From contig OZ234496.1 of assembly GCA_965153455.1 (NCBI GenBank), positions 3,791,207 through 3,855,206 on the forward strand: a DNA stretch of 64,000 bases, given 5' to 3'. A program made the translations under genes and the position numbers. The notes beneath the pieces are model-generated. The model saw only the letters and a list, made by a program, of their open reading frames with translations. It was not told the origin of the DNA and made no database searches. The stretch's first letter is position 1. The number at the start of each line of letters is the position of its first letter. Source of the DNA: Sphagnum compactum. Lineage: Eukaryota; Bryophyta; Sphagnopsida; Sphagnales. This document shows, in pieces, positions 18,453-29,770 of this stretch.

Positions 18453-18684
18453 AAATTCATCGTCTTTTCTACAAAAAATTCCAACACCAAATTCAACTGG
18501 AAACCACAATCTTGATGAAGAAGAAGAGGAAGAAGGGATTGAACCAAAGACTGTGGGGATGGGGGAAATTAAGAGGAATAAATTAACCCTTTTTTTCTAT
18601 TGGTCATATGTTTTACATCCACTTCAATGTGGATGAAAATGTTGGTGGGTGGATGGATGGGGATTTGCCGGGGTTGGGGCTTAC
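16522..18684. other. Upstream region of the uridine kinase-like gene, microsatellite-rich
   Basis: No coding exon was recognised. The part next to 16521 should hold the UKL promoter and 5' UTR. Simple repeats: (ATCA)n at 17361-17386, (AAG)n then (ACT)n at 17693-17751, (TC)n at 18268-18288, and (CT)n then (CA)n at 18410-18451. Two copies of a CAAGACTCAAGACAAGA motif sit near 18092-18120. The tracts give long but low-complexity open frames that I do not call as genes. Confidence 0.6.
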
Positions 18685-18912
18685 TTAAAGTGCATTCACA
18701 CTTGGTGTTAGGGACTCTTCTAGTGTTGAGTCCCTTATCACCATACTAGTCATTTTAAGACTTAAAACTTACTTAATTATCAATAAGATTTTATGTTAAA
18801 CTAACATTCACTTAACATTAAGCTATAGCCCATTAAACATCGGGTGTCACCTAGGATGTCACCTAGCTTTAGGTTTAACATTGATTAAACATCGAGTGTG
18901 AATGCACCATTA
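18685..18912. mobile_element. Tourist-like MITE (PIF/Harbinger type, non-autonomous)
   Basis: An element of about 222 bp is bounded by imperfect terminal inverted repeats: left GTGCATTCACACTTGGTGTT at 18690-18709, right end the complement of GTGCATTCACACTCGATGTT, ending at 18907. TTA trinucleotides flank it at 18685-18687 and 18910-18912, matching the TTA/TAA target duplication of PIF/Harbinger elements. It has no coding capacity. TTAAACATCG followed by GTGT occurs twice inside the right half. A decayed PIF/Harbinger transposase lies 31 kb away in the same window, but the link is only inferred. Confidence 0.6.
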
Positions 18913-21900
18913 TTAGGTTAGATTTAGAACCTTGTGGAGTGGGTACCTAGTACCTACCTATATGATGGTAATGTTATTTTCTTTCTTGTGAGTTTTGAGT
19001 GGTGGAGTTTGTGACGTTTTAAATGAATGTTTTTTTTTTAGGGACTTTTTTAATGTAGCTAAAGTGGCAATCATCCATAGGAAGAAGATGTAGAAACAAA
19101 TGACGACCATCTTTACGAAGATTTAGTCAAATTGGGTTTTAAACCAAATATGGAGTATAAATCTTTAATCAAGTTTAGACTACATATATGGCTACACATT
19201 GAAAATTAAATATAGAAATTTGACAAGTAAAAACCTTTCAAAATCATTTCATTTTGAATTTTGAATTTTGTTTTTTTGTCAAAATTTGTGATGTTTTATA
19301 GCCTAAAATAGAATATCAATTTTGATTGTAATAATTTTAGATTTGATGAATTCAAAATGTGTTTATGTGTAATGAGTGTTTTTTTATAAATTTTCACGAA
19401 ATAATAATGTTTAGAATCGTAAAGATTGATTGTTTATATGTAATGAACATTTTGGAATGACATCATATTGATTTTTAAAGTTATTTTTCATTGTAATTCT
19501 AGTGAGGATGATTCATTGGACTTGGATTTAGTAGGGCAACTTTAAGTTTCATAAGTCATAAACTGTCACTTGGACAATTTCAAACCATAATCTATTTAAC
19601 CCATTCGTAAATAAAGAGGCATAGAAAGATGTTCTTTTGGAGTTGTGACTTCATTTTAAACAAAAACTTCAACTGCATATTCATGAACAAATTTTCAATA
19701 CCTTTTCCCTCAATTTGCACCCCCATTTTTTTGAATTTGAATTTGAAATTCAATTTTATAAGATTCAATTGAATTCAAATTCCATTCAATGTATTTGAAT
19801 TCAATTCAACTCAAGTTGCATGCAAATGTCATTCAATATTTTCATTCAAATGGAACTTAATTGTCACAAAATCAAAAAAAAATTCTGAAATTGATTAGTT
19901 GATTGTCATTGGTAGTGCGTACCAGCACAAAACCCAAATATTGTTTTGTTTAGGGTTGTTGAGATTAATGTTTGTTTATGTGTGATAAGCATTTTGGAAT
20001 AACATCAAATCAATACTTGGGTTATGTGCTATTATTAGATTCGTTTCCAATTGTTGACATCAATGCATATATGCATAAGTGCATTTTGGAATAACAACAC
20101 ATTCACTTCCTTTCGGATACAAATGTTAAGTTTGTGTTATTTAGACTTAGAATAGGAGTTTCAAGTTTTCCTTATCAAAGTTAAGGTTGTTGAGATGATG
20201 CATGTTTATGTGTAATGGACATTTTGGAGTAACATCATATCACTTCTTTTGGCAAATAAATAACTAATTTAAAATTTACTTTTGAATATCAAGTAGAACG
20301 TTAAATTTCCATTTCATGTTTAGGGTGGTTGAGGTGATGTTTAATAATGTTTTTAAAATATGCTCTCTATCACATAACAATTATTTTATTAAGAAAGTTT
20401 TTGCAATTTGGTTTGTGTTTAAGGGATGTGTGTTTGTGATTTCAATGTCTACAATGAGAATATTAAAGTGATGCTCTACATTTCAATAGCCTCAATACAC
20501 ATAAATAATCAATAACACAATTTCAAAATCACTTGAGCTATGGAGAAAAGTGGGACCGAAGTGAAAACTTGGGCCCTTTTATCTATGTGAAAATAAGTTT
20601 TTCCTTTTCACTAAAGATTTCCATTATGCAACAACCACCTTAATTTTGTTAACATAAAATCTAATATTGATCATATTCATTTAGAAGTTTCTAGAAGCTT
20701 GTTGAGAAACTCGTACTACTTATAATAGATAATAGACTTTTGAAAACTTGCTTTGGGTATATTCCATTACCTTGCCTAAGTATCAATAATTAAAAAGTAC
20801 ATGAAGCACTTAGTTCTCAAACATAGATACATTAAGGGTGTTCATTTGACACGTGCATTCGACATCTCATGAACTCATGTTGAAATAACATGGAAAAAAA
20901 TCCATGTTTAATGAACAATTTGTGCATTAGACATTCACATGTGCAAATGACATAAGCATGTTGAATTAACTTGCACATGTTGATTCACAATTTTTTCATT
21001 CAACATTTACATTTACAAATCAACATAAGCATGTTGCATAAGTTTCCAAAAGTTGAATGGACATTATTATCATATTTTAACATTGAGATGTCAAATGAAT
21101 ATGGAAGTAAAATACATGTTGAATGAACAAATTAATGTTCATATGTCGACATATGCATGTCAAATTGAAATTTGTGTCAAATAAATTAATGAATATGCTC
21201 ATTTGAAATACAGGCGTTGTTGGCATGGAACAATGATAGATGTGAATAATAAGATTGGTGTAATTTAATTTTAAACCTTAAACTTAAATCCTACTCCTTG
21301 AAGGTTAAACCTCAAATCACTAAAACCCTAAATCATAAAACTTTAAATTTAAACCCCTAAAACCTTAACATTCTAAACCCCTTAAACTCCAAATCCAAGC
21401 AACAACAAAACTTCAAATTCAAAATGATTAACCCCTAAACCTTAAAAGAAACCATAAAATCTTAATTTCAAAAATATAAATAAAATCCCCTTAACCCCTT
21501 AAACCACTCTTAACAATGTTTCCTAAATATACTTTAACCATTGAACCCAATGTCAAATCCCTAGAACTTTAAACTATTGGGATAACTATGTTAAATACCT
21601 TTTGATTCTTTTTTAGGTTAATTGGGTCATGCATTCCCATGTTAGCTAAATCATACATTTGGGGTATAAAAATGGTTAAACTTAGTACGTGCATGCATAT
21701 ATATATATATATTCCAAACAATAGAAAAAAAATTGGTAAATTTTTGTCACTTGGCAACAAAAATATTTGGAAAAAGTTGGAAACTTTTGTTTTAATTATG
21801 TACAATGGAGGGAAAATGTTGAAAATTTTGAAAAAATTTCCAAGCTTTCAAAACCTTAAAATTGAAAAGAAAATCCTAATTCCAAACCACATACAAAATG

Positions 21901-24900
21901 TAGAAATTTTCAAGGTTTGCATACCTTTGTTGACAATTCTAATGTCACAAAAGTCTGAAATATGGATTGAGTTGATCTTATTGAAGCATGTAAAGAAAAA
22001 TAATGCAACCATAGGTGTATCATTTTGCATGCATTGAACAAAATGCAAAGCATTATGCCTAATAGTTAAAGTAAATAATCTATTATCATTGAATCTAAAA
22101 ATTAAAAAACGAAGTTAAAGTAAGGAAAAAAGACTATACATCCTTGGTAAGGAGACATCCACCATTAGAAAGAGCCATAAATACACTTGACATTTACTTT
22201 TTTATTTGGCAAAAGGGACTTAAAATTCACATAACATATTTTGTAACCTAAATGTATTTTTGTCACCGACACCAAACTAATTCTAATGAATATTATAAAT
22301 TATTCAACCTTAAATTATGTTTGTACCCAATATTATTACCTAGGTATGTTAGGAAGTTATAAAGTAGGTTATAGGAAATAAAAATGTATAATAACTTATT
22401 ATAAAAATAGCTCATGTTGGAATCACCTATATTATTCATTATAATATTATGAATTATAAGGTTTAAGTATTTTTAAACTAATAATACTAAACCAAAAAGA
22501 AGTGAATGAGGTATGAGATCATATTCAACAAGTTAAGCAAATGCTATAATATTATTTTGAGTAGATTTGGTTATGGGATATGAAACTTGGCAAGGATTCT
22601 TGACTTGTAGACATCAACTCCAAAAATAGGTAGCCACTTATATATATATATATTTTAAATGCTACTTTTTCTTTTTCATCATTGCAAGGGGCCAAAAGGA
22701 GCCCAACTCCCAACCAAAATATTTTTTTGGCATTTGTGACTCATAAATGTCTATTTTTGATAAGCTTATAACCAAACTTCTAACGCCCCTAAACAAAATC
22801 CAAACACTATGCTAACTTATTTATTTAATTTTGGCCTTCAATGCTTTTGACGTTTAATGATTCCAAAATTGAGAACTGAAATTTTTTTCCTTTCCAATTT
22901 TGAGCTCTAGAAACTTTTGAATTTACAATTTAAACATTAAAAATTCCAAAAAATTAGCAATAATGCAAAAATTCGCCTAGAAAAGGAAAGAAAAAAAAGC
23001 CTACTCCTAAATCCTAGACAAAAAGATTTCCTACATTAGCTTTGAAATCCTCAAGCAGAGACAAGAAAAAAAAATCCTTTAACTATCCACATGGGTGCAT
23101 TGAATGATGGATAAGATGCATATTGGAGAAAATAATAATAGTTAGAACTTAGGAACAATGTTTTTTTTTTTCAATTTTGTAAATTTGAAACCCTTGGCAA
23201 TTTTTCCATTTTTTGGGGGCATTGTTTCTTGAATTTACACTAAACAAACAAAAATTTCCAATTTCTCCAAAAAATTGAACCATAGTGTGAAAATGTTTAA
23301 AAATAGTGAATGTTTTTTAAGGGCACAAACATTGGAAAAAAATTGCCAAAATTTTGAAAACACAAGAAACAAAAAACTCCTTATTAAGGAATGTAGATTT
23401 AAATAAATCTCATTATAAGCCAAATATGAAGCACATAATTTTGATCATTCATTTATATTTCTAGTTGTTAATTGGAATCAAAGTATAAAAATTTGGCAAT
23501 TTTTCATATATGTTTTTTCACTTATGGCAATTGGCACTCCCCAAATAATTTAATTCTAGATTTTTTTAATTAAAAAAAATTCACCATTAAAAAACGGTGG
23601 ATTTAGGGGGTTTGAACTAGTGTTGTGTGAAAACATGGTTTGGAGGGTTATAACTATTAGTCATAATTTCAATTTGTAACCAAACCTATCTAGTTATGGG
23701 ATACGAGACCTAGTTAGGAAACTAAATCAAGGATTTTGTGAAGTCTCTTGGAATTTTTGTTTTTGTTCTATAAATGTTTGTTTGGCGAATTTCTCACAAA
23801 CTCTTGTGCGAATTTTAGTTTACTATGGATTTCTTTGTTTCTTCTTCTTTGTGATGTTTTTGGCTATCTATCCATGTTTTTCATGGCTATATGTGATGAG
23901 CAAAAAAATATTCCTTGCAGAGACAAAAAACAAAAAAACAAAAAAAATTGCATAGGATGAGGATCATGATGAGTACACAAGAACATAAGAATCATGGGTT
24001 TATTGTTTCTTCCTTTCAATATTGTTGCAAGTAGCAAACATAGAGAGGACCTGATTATAAGTGACACTTTTTCATCATTTTGTGGTGCAAGCCTCTTGTG
24101 ATTGTGTAGAAACTCAATGTAACCATTGGCTAAGAGTAGCATTTGCACACAACTTTGCTTCCACCATGTCCAAAAATACTTAATACATGTCCTTTTTGGG
24201 GTTTCATGCCTTTCTTGAGGTAGTTGCACTGATTGTGGAGAAAGGTACGAAGCCAACAACTTATTTGCATAAAGTTGAATATAATGTTATGTTTTCATTT
24301 GCTTGAACAATCTATAGCACTACCATTAGATATGAATATGCAAAGTCCTTGTGTCATGCATCGTAATGTGTATCAAAAGATCATGGATGCTTTGTAATCC
24401 TCCCACAATAAATGGATATTATGTTGGTCACACAAGCATTCACAATTAATTGTTGTATGTTCTCCTTGGTTCAGCCTAATGATTTTCATGTTTATGTTTC
24501 CTTATCATGGTAAGGACAAGCTGAATAGTTATTGACTTGTTCTATGAATTTTCTAAAACATGATCTAATGGGAGGGAGAGTGGAATGAAAGGTACTTAAT
24601 ATTGCACACAAACTTGAATGTGGGAGTTGTTGTAATTAAAGAAGTGATAGTTCGTCCATTCAAAATAGGGCATGGATTTGACCTACATTGCTTAAAACCC
24701 AATTTGCCCTTTGTCATTGGTGGAAATAATATTCCCCATGATTACGTCTACAAGGTTAATTTTAATGATGTGTCATGTTGACAAATTTGTTGCATTTGAT
24801 AGTTGCATTGGATGGGTTGTTATTGGGAGTTTTTGCATGGGTTGTCATGACATTTTCTTTTGTTGTCTTGTGTGATATAGGGGATGTACTACAGTAACAT

Positions 24901-25672
24901 TGCATTGTGGATGCCATTTTGGGTGCACTAAACATTTTTCACATTGGAATGTGTTCCTAGATAATGATCCAAAGTGGTGTGGGGTAGCTTTTGTGTGCTT
25001 GTCAAAGAGGTTACGAATTTCTACTATCTTCAATTTTTTTTTTACATTCATTTTGAAACAATGTGGAGAAACTTTGCCAAAGGTCCCACATGTAGCATAT
25101 AAATATGAAACAAATCATTTATAGGGATTGCAATTTATGCAATGTTTTGTTTCATGTCTTTGATACAACTTTGTTTTTATGAAACCTTCCCATACTAGTC
25201 CTATTTATTTTTGGTAATTGGGCATGTTTTTGTTGAAGTGTAAGGATGATTGCAAATGTTTAGTAATTGAGTCTATGAAGTTTAGGTGTTACCAAATATA
25301 ACATTGATTTTTGACCTCATGGCCACACATTACAAGTAATCCTTGTCTGGTTTCAGATGTCAGTTGTTACTATAGAAATCTAATCCAATCATCTTCCATT
25401 GTATGTTTTCATTGTTATTATTGTAATGTCACTACAACTGATGGTACTAAACATTTTTTGAAAACTTCAAGTGTTATATTTAAAAGGTATTGAGTTTTGT
25501 TCCTTGATCCAAGTGTTTGAATCACTCTGAACAAGGGGGCATGCTTTTGTGTAGGGATATATGTTGACCCTCATCTTAACAATTTGCAGATCTTGGGAAA
25601 CCAATATCAGTGGGTGGAGTAATAAGGAGACATGGAAGGCTATTTATTGTTCAACAAGTTGTTGGACAAGTC
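18913..25672. other. AT-rich gene-poor DNA with degenerate dispersed repeats
   Basis: No gene is supported. Recurrent blocks are visible: TTTATGTGTAATGGACATTT-like sequence followed by TGGAATAACATCA occurs several times between 19360 and 20250. TTGAATTC-rich palindromic DNA lies at about 19730-19815. Motifs built on ACATG/CATGTTGA lie at 20830-21190 and resemble the satellite at 29.3 kb. The open frame on the minus strand at 23864-24259 (131 codons) has no domain that I recognise. The interval 24600-25560 looks like decayed coding or element DNA but I could not assign it. Confidence 0.6.
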
Positions 25673-25832
25673 CCCCACTACTACAAAATGTGGGTGTAGT
25701 TCATTAGTCCCCATTCATTAGGCCAGTGAATTCATTGCTTCCCCACTAGGTCATGTTCACTATGACCAATGAATTCACTAAACATCCAATGAAATCACTT
25801 AACGTATAGGGACACCTTTTGTTGTAGTGCCC
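25673..25832. mobile_element. CACTA-type MITE, 154 bp, with CCC target duplication
   Basis: The element starts CACTACTACAAAATG at 25676 and ends TTTTGTTGTAGTG at 25829, the complement of CACTACAACAAAA. These are the classic ends of CACTA (En/Spm) transposons. CCC lies immediately outside both ends (25673-25675 and 25830-25832), matching the 3-bp target duplication of the superfamily. Inside, AGTGAATTCATTG and its perfect complement CAATGAATTCACT form a 13-bp inverted pair, comparable to subterminal repeats. There is no coding capacity, so mobility would need a transposase from elsewhere. Confidence 0.8.
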
Positions 25833-26930
25833 CTATTTTTTCCTTCAACTTCAAATTTAGCTCATGCAAGAAAGTCTATAAATAATAACTAGTTTTATAA
25901 TTTGTTCATTACATTTGTTTTTATTTGCCATCCATAATGCTGAAACTCAAGATTTTTTGTTATGTACTTACATTGGATCAATGGCAAGCAGTTGGTGAAT
26001 AGAAGTGGTGGAAAGGACAAATGTTTGGGTGAAAGCATAGTAAGGGTTAGCCACTTTTCACCAAAAAAAATGATGTATAACGAATATTATAATATGTAGT
26101 AAACTAATATTTTGATGGTATCCTTTGGCTATTCTAAACACAAGAAAAATAAAATAAAATTGCATGACAACCTTTTGGAATTCAAAGTTTACTTTGAGTC
26201 AAAATTAATCTTGATTCAACGGTTAGATGAAGAGGATTGGATAAAATTAATGTACATACAATATATAACTTATAGTTTTTCAACGACCATAAGGCCTCAT
26301 GTTTGTGGTTCATAAAAAATTATCAAACAAAATAAAATTGAAAAAATAATGCAATGCCCATTTATAAAATCTCTTCCTCTTTGATATGGTAATGGTTTTT
26401 TAACCCCAAAAAATATTATTATGCATTTATTATTCAAAAATGCAAAAAAATACTTTTTGAATGAAATTTCATCCAAAAACTTTAAATCTCTAAATGGTCC
26501 TAGATTTAATTATGTATATCAATATCATACACCATAAAAAAATTCACCCAAGAATTCCACTCACAACCCTAGTTTTCAAGTATATATGCAATTTTTCAAA
26601 TTCTATGACATATATTATTTTGTCACAAATATATTCCATACATTCAAATTTTCAAAGACATTGTGGGAGAATCGTAACTCACCATGATGGAATATGAAGG
26701 GCATTATGTTGACGTTCATTCAATGTCACACTTGATGGTTGAACCCTTTTTGTTCCATTCGTCATAACATCTACATACAACCTCCTACTCTAACATGCAT
26801 TGGTTTTTTGAAAAGGCTAATATAAAAGGAGCCATGTTACAAAATCTTACAAGTTTTTTATTTTTTATCAAGAGTTAAGCCTTGGGACTAAACATCACTT
26901 TGCTTAGATTGAGGAAAAAACAGACAAATC
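25833..26930. other. AT-rich spacer with a TATA-box-like motif near 26820
   Basis: No gene is seen. A sequence TATAAAAGGAGCC near 26821-26833 resembles a plant TATA box and precedes the 200-bp duplication by about 100 bp. It could be the promoter inside a decayed LTR, but no LTR pair was found. Confidence 0.4.
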
Positions 26931-27320
26931 CAACCCCCTCTACTTCCGGCAAGTGTAGCTCCCTCACAACAAACCCAATGATGCTGAAATTTGGAGAGAA
27001 CCTTTTAAACCTCTTAAACAAAAATTGTTTTAAGTTTGACACAAATCCAACGGTGGATTTGAGAGGAACAACTATTTGAAATAAAACTCTAGAGGCTTTG
27101 TCATGGAAATCCTTCCATGAACTCCACTACAAACACCCTTTACTTCCGGCAAGTGTAGCTCCCTCACAGCAAACCCGATGATGCTGAAATTTGGAGAGAA
27201 CCTTGTAGATCTCCTAAAAAAAAACTATTGTAAATTTGACACAAATCCAACGGTGGTTTTGAGAGGAACAACTATTTGAAACAAAAATCTAGAGGCTTTG
27301 TCATGGAAATCCTTCCATGC
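26930..27320. repeat. Tandem duplication of a 200-bp unit
   Basis: Two copies, offset by exactly 200 bp, begin at about 26935 and 27135. Each contains TACTTCCGGCAAGTGTAGCT and, 160 bp later, GTCATGGAAATCCTTCCATG, whose second half is palindromic. Copies differ by roughly a dozen substitutions and one or two small indels. Each also contains AAATCCAACGGTGG. The spacing suggests an old unequal duplication inside an element. Confidence 0.85.
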
Positions 27321-28145
27321 TTATTTCTTGCACACATCCTTTTCATGAACAACACCTTTCCACACATAAGAACTAATCTTTTCCTCACACATTCATTCTC
27401 TTCCTTTCCCCTTCCCCATACACACGATACTCTCTCTCCCTTGGTAAGCCTTCATGACTTTCCTTGAACTTGTTCCCCTTGACCAATGGAAGCTTCGAAA
27501 TCCTTCCCTCCAATCAATGGCCTCCTCATCCTTTAAGAGCCAATGAGAATTGAAAATGATTTGCCCTCCAATTGATTTTAGGATGAGAATTCTTGGGCCC
27601 AATGAGACACAAAAAATGTTCCATCCTCCAATCAAATATGATGACATTCCTCATGACTAATGGGATTGGAGGATTCATCCTTCCCCTTATCTTGGATATC
27701 TTCATGAGGTTCTTGAGCTTGATCTTTATCCTTTCCGTCTGTTGACCCTCACATCCTACTTCTTCATCCTAATTATTTCAAGTAACTAACTACTAGGACA
27801 ATTTATTGGTAGTAACAAGTAAACATCCTTGAGTTCTTACTTGACTAAATCAATTCAATGGTTGAAGTAACATCCCCGCATACCATTTACTCTTTTGATA
27901 TCCCCTACTTACTTTTTCTTCCATGCACTAATTAACTATGTAGTACATAGTAAATTGGAATTAAAATTTGCATCACAAAAACCCCCACATACTCCTAGAT
28001 CCACCGTCGAAATTAGGGTTCGATGAATCCATTAGATCTAGGATGTTCGAGTACTCATGAGGTTCCACCGTCACTCCCACACCTTACGCCTACCCTAATT
28101 TGTTAAATAAAAAAACCTCGACCCCTTCTGAACGCAAGTATCACA
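27321..28145. other. Unassigned sequence between duplication and gag-like island
   Basis: No gene is supported. Short repeats of CCTCCAAT(T/C) followed by TGAGAATT-like motifs lie between 27500 and 27670. From about 27990 the base composition shifts to a higher G+C content that continues into the next entry. Confidence 0.4.
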
Positions 28146-28625
28146 TTGTTTCTGCTACCCTTTATTTTTGTTGATGCAGGTGATAACTTAGTCATGGCAG
28201 ATGATGTCGCTACGCCTTTGAATCCTCCAGTTGCACCAGTAGACCAGGAAGAGCTCAAAGAAGCATCGCTTGACGGAACACCGGTTGACGAAGTAGCGTT
28301 TGAGGTGAATGTCTCTCAACGGTCGCGCGAAGAAGAACCATCCAGAAGAGTGGTGCGCACTTGATTCGATCGTTCGGCATGGGATCGTCGATTGTCTCCT
28401 AACCCACATGCCTTAACAATTTATTTAGAATTCGTTCCTGCTTGAGGAACCGCGCCAGAAAGGTTTGAAGAGTGTTAATGTGAAGACGACGATGTTCGTT
28501 TTCATTGTCAAACTTGGGTTCCCGGTGATGGCCATTACCGTTGGCTACGAGGCCCAATTAACCCCCTTTCCATGGAGCATCGAGCCGAATACCTAGCTCG
28601 CACCATCCATCGCATTCTGGAGTTT
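28146..28625 (+). pseudogene. Possible gag-like or gene-capture relic
   Basis: An open stretch encodes MADDVATPLNPPVAPV from 28194, continuing acidic to a stop at 28364. Reading on past stops gives PGDGHYRWLRGPINPLSMEH-like sequence around 28520-28590 with further stops. The G+C content is clearly higher than in the flanks and codons look coding-like, yet no complete frame exists. Position after a TATA-containing repeat would suit the start of an LTR-retrotransposon gag, but no zinc knuckle, protease or primer-binding site was seen. Family unknown. Confidence 0.3.
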
Positions 28626-29199
28626 TTGCAATTGTGATCTATTCCCTTCAAGTTGTTTACTAAGTTGTAATTCACCTGAGGTCATTCAGGTGGAAATGTT
28701 AATACTTAAGTTTGATTTTGAGTTATCTAAGCGTCTAATAGAAGTGAAAACTAAATAAAGATGTATTAGGATTGCATCCTAGAATTCTTTCTAGTACATC
28801 ATTCGTGCTTGAAAATTATTCTACAGACTAACTTAATATTGTTATGGAAAAATGTCGTTGTGAGTTATGGGCTTGTATTCCCAATATATCAATAAATCAC
28901 ATCTAATTCTACATCCCCTTTCCCTTCTCTACAACATAAAAGGATAATGCACTTAAAAAGGTTTACTAGGTCCTAAAACTAACTAAGCCTTGCATCAATT
29001 TGAATAAAAAAGTCTTCTACGCTGAAATATCCAAAGGCTAATCCAACTCTTAATAATTATTACTTGGAGGTTTATCAGGATTCAAATCACTAATATTAAG
29101 GAAAACTATGGAACTAAGGCTTAACAATTTGTGGTATTATAATCCATGGCTCACATTGATGGATAGTTGATTTATCCTATTTTCATAACCAACCCACGT
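28626..29199. other. AT-rich spacer, nothing recognised
   Basis: I see no gene, element end or notable repeat in this stretch. Confidence 0.5.
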
Positions 29200-29770
29200 C
29201 TTAAGGACATTGTTATTTTCATGTCCTAACCCATGTCTTGAACATGTCCTAATGACATGTCAAAATTTTCATCCCATGTGTGCATGTCAAATGAACATCA
29301 TGTAAGTCCATTCAACATCAACATGGATGTCAAATGGACATCACATATGTCCATTTGACATCTATGTTGATGTTGAATGGACATCACATAAATCCATTCA
29401 ACATCCATGTTGATGTCAAATGGACATTTTATAAGTCCATTCGACATCAACATGGATGTCAAATGGACATCATGTACGTCCATTTGACATCTGTATTGAT
29501 GTCGAATGGACATCACATAAGTCCATTCAACATCCATGTTGATGTCAAATGGACATTTCATAAGCATGTCGAAAAGACAAAGATTCATCCATTTGACATG
29601 AATAGTTCATGTTGTTTAAACAAATGCCCTCTTGACGTTACGCATATGACATTTCATTCAACATGTGTAATGACATGGCCGTGTTGAAATAACATGAGTT
29701 CTCAAAAGAAAACCCATGTCGTAACGACATTGGCATGTCATGTAAAATGTCACATGAACATTGTTTTTGT
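29200..29770. repeat. Palindromic satellite array of 43-bp units with flanking related repeats
   Basis: The core at 29306-29563 holds six consecutive 43-bp units. Each unit is nearly its own reverse complement: about 14 bp of GTCCATTTGACATC, a short centre, then GATGTCAAATGGAC, then a 5-8 bp linker such as ATCACATAA. Neighbouring units alternate slightly in the centre (AACATGG versus TATGTTG). Flanks at 29200-29305 and 29564-29770 carry diverged ATGTC dyads, including ACCCACGTCTTAAGGACATTG on the left and a similar ACCCATGTCGTAACGACATT on the right. Single-stranded DNA or RNA from either strand would fold into serial hairpins. Both strands stay open for about 100 codons although 43 is not a multiple of three; this is a property of the repeat, not evidence of a gene. 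Confidence 0.9.

Noticed and set aside
29298-29687. Overlapping open frames of 96 and 117 codons on both strands
   Set aside because: They consist of the 43-bp palindromic satellite read in shifting frames; repetition, not coding, keeps them open.
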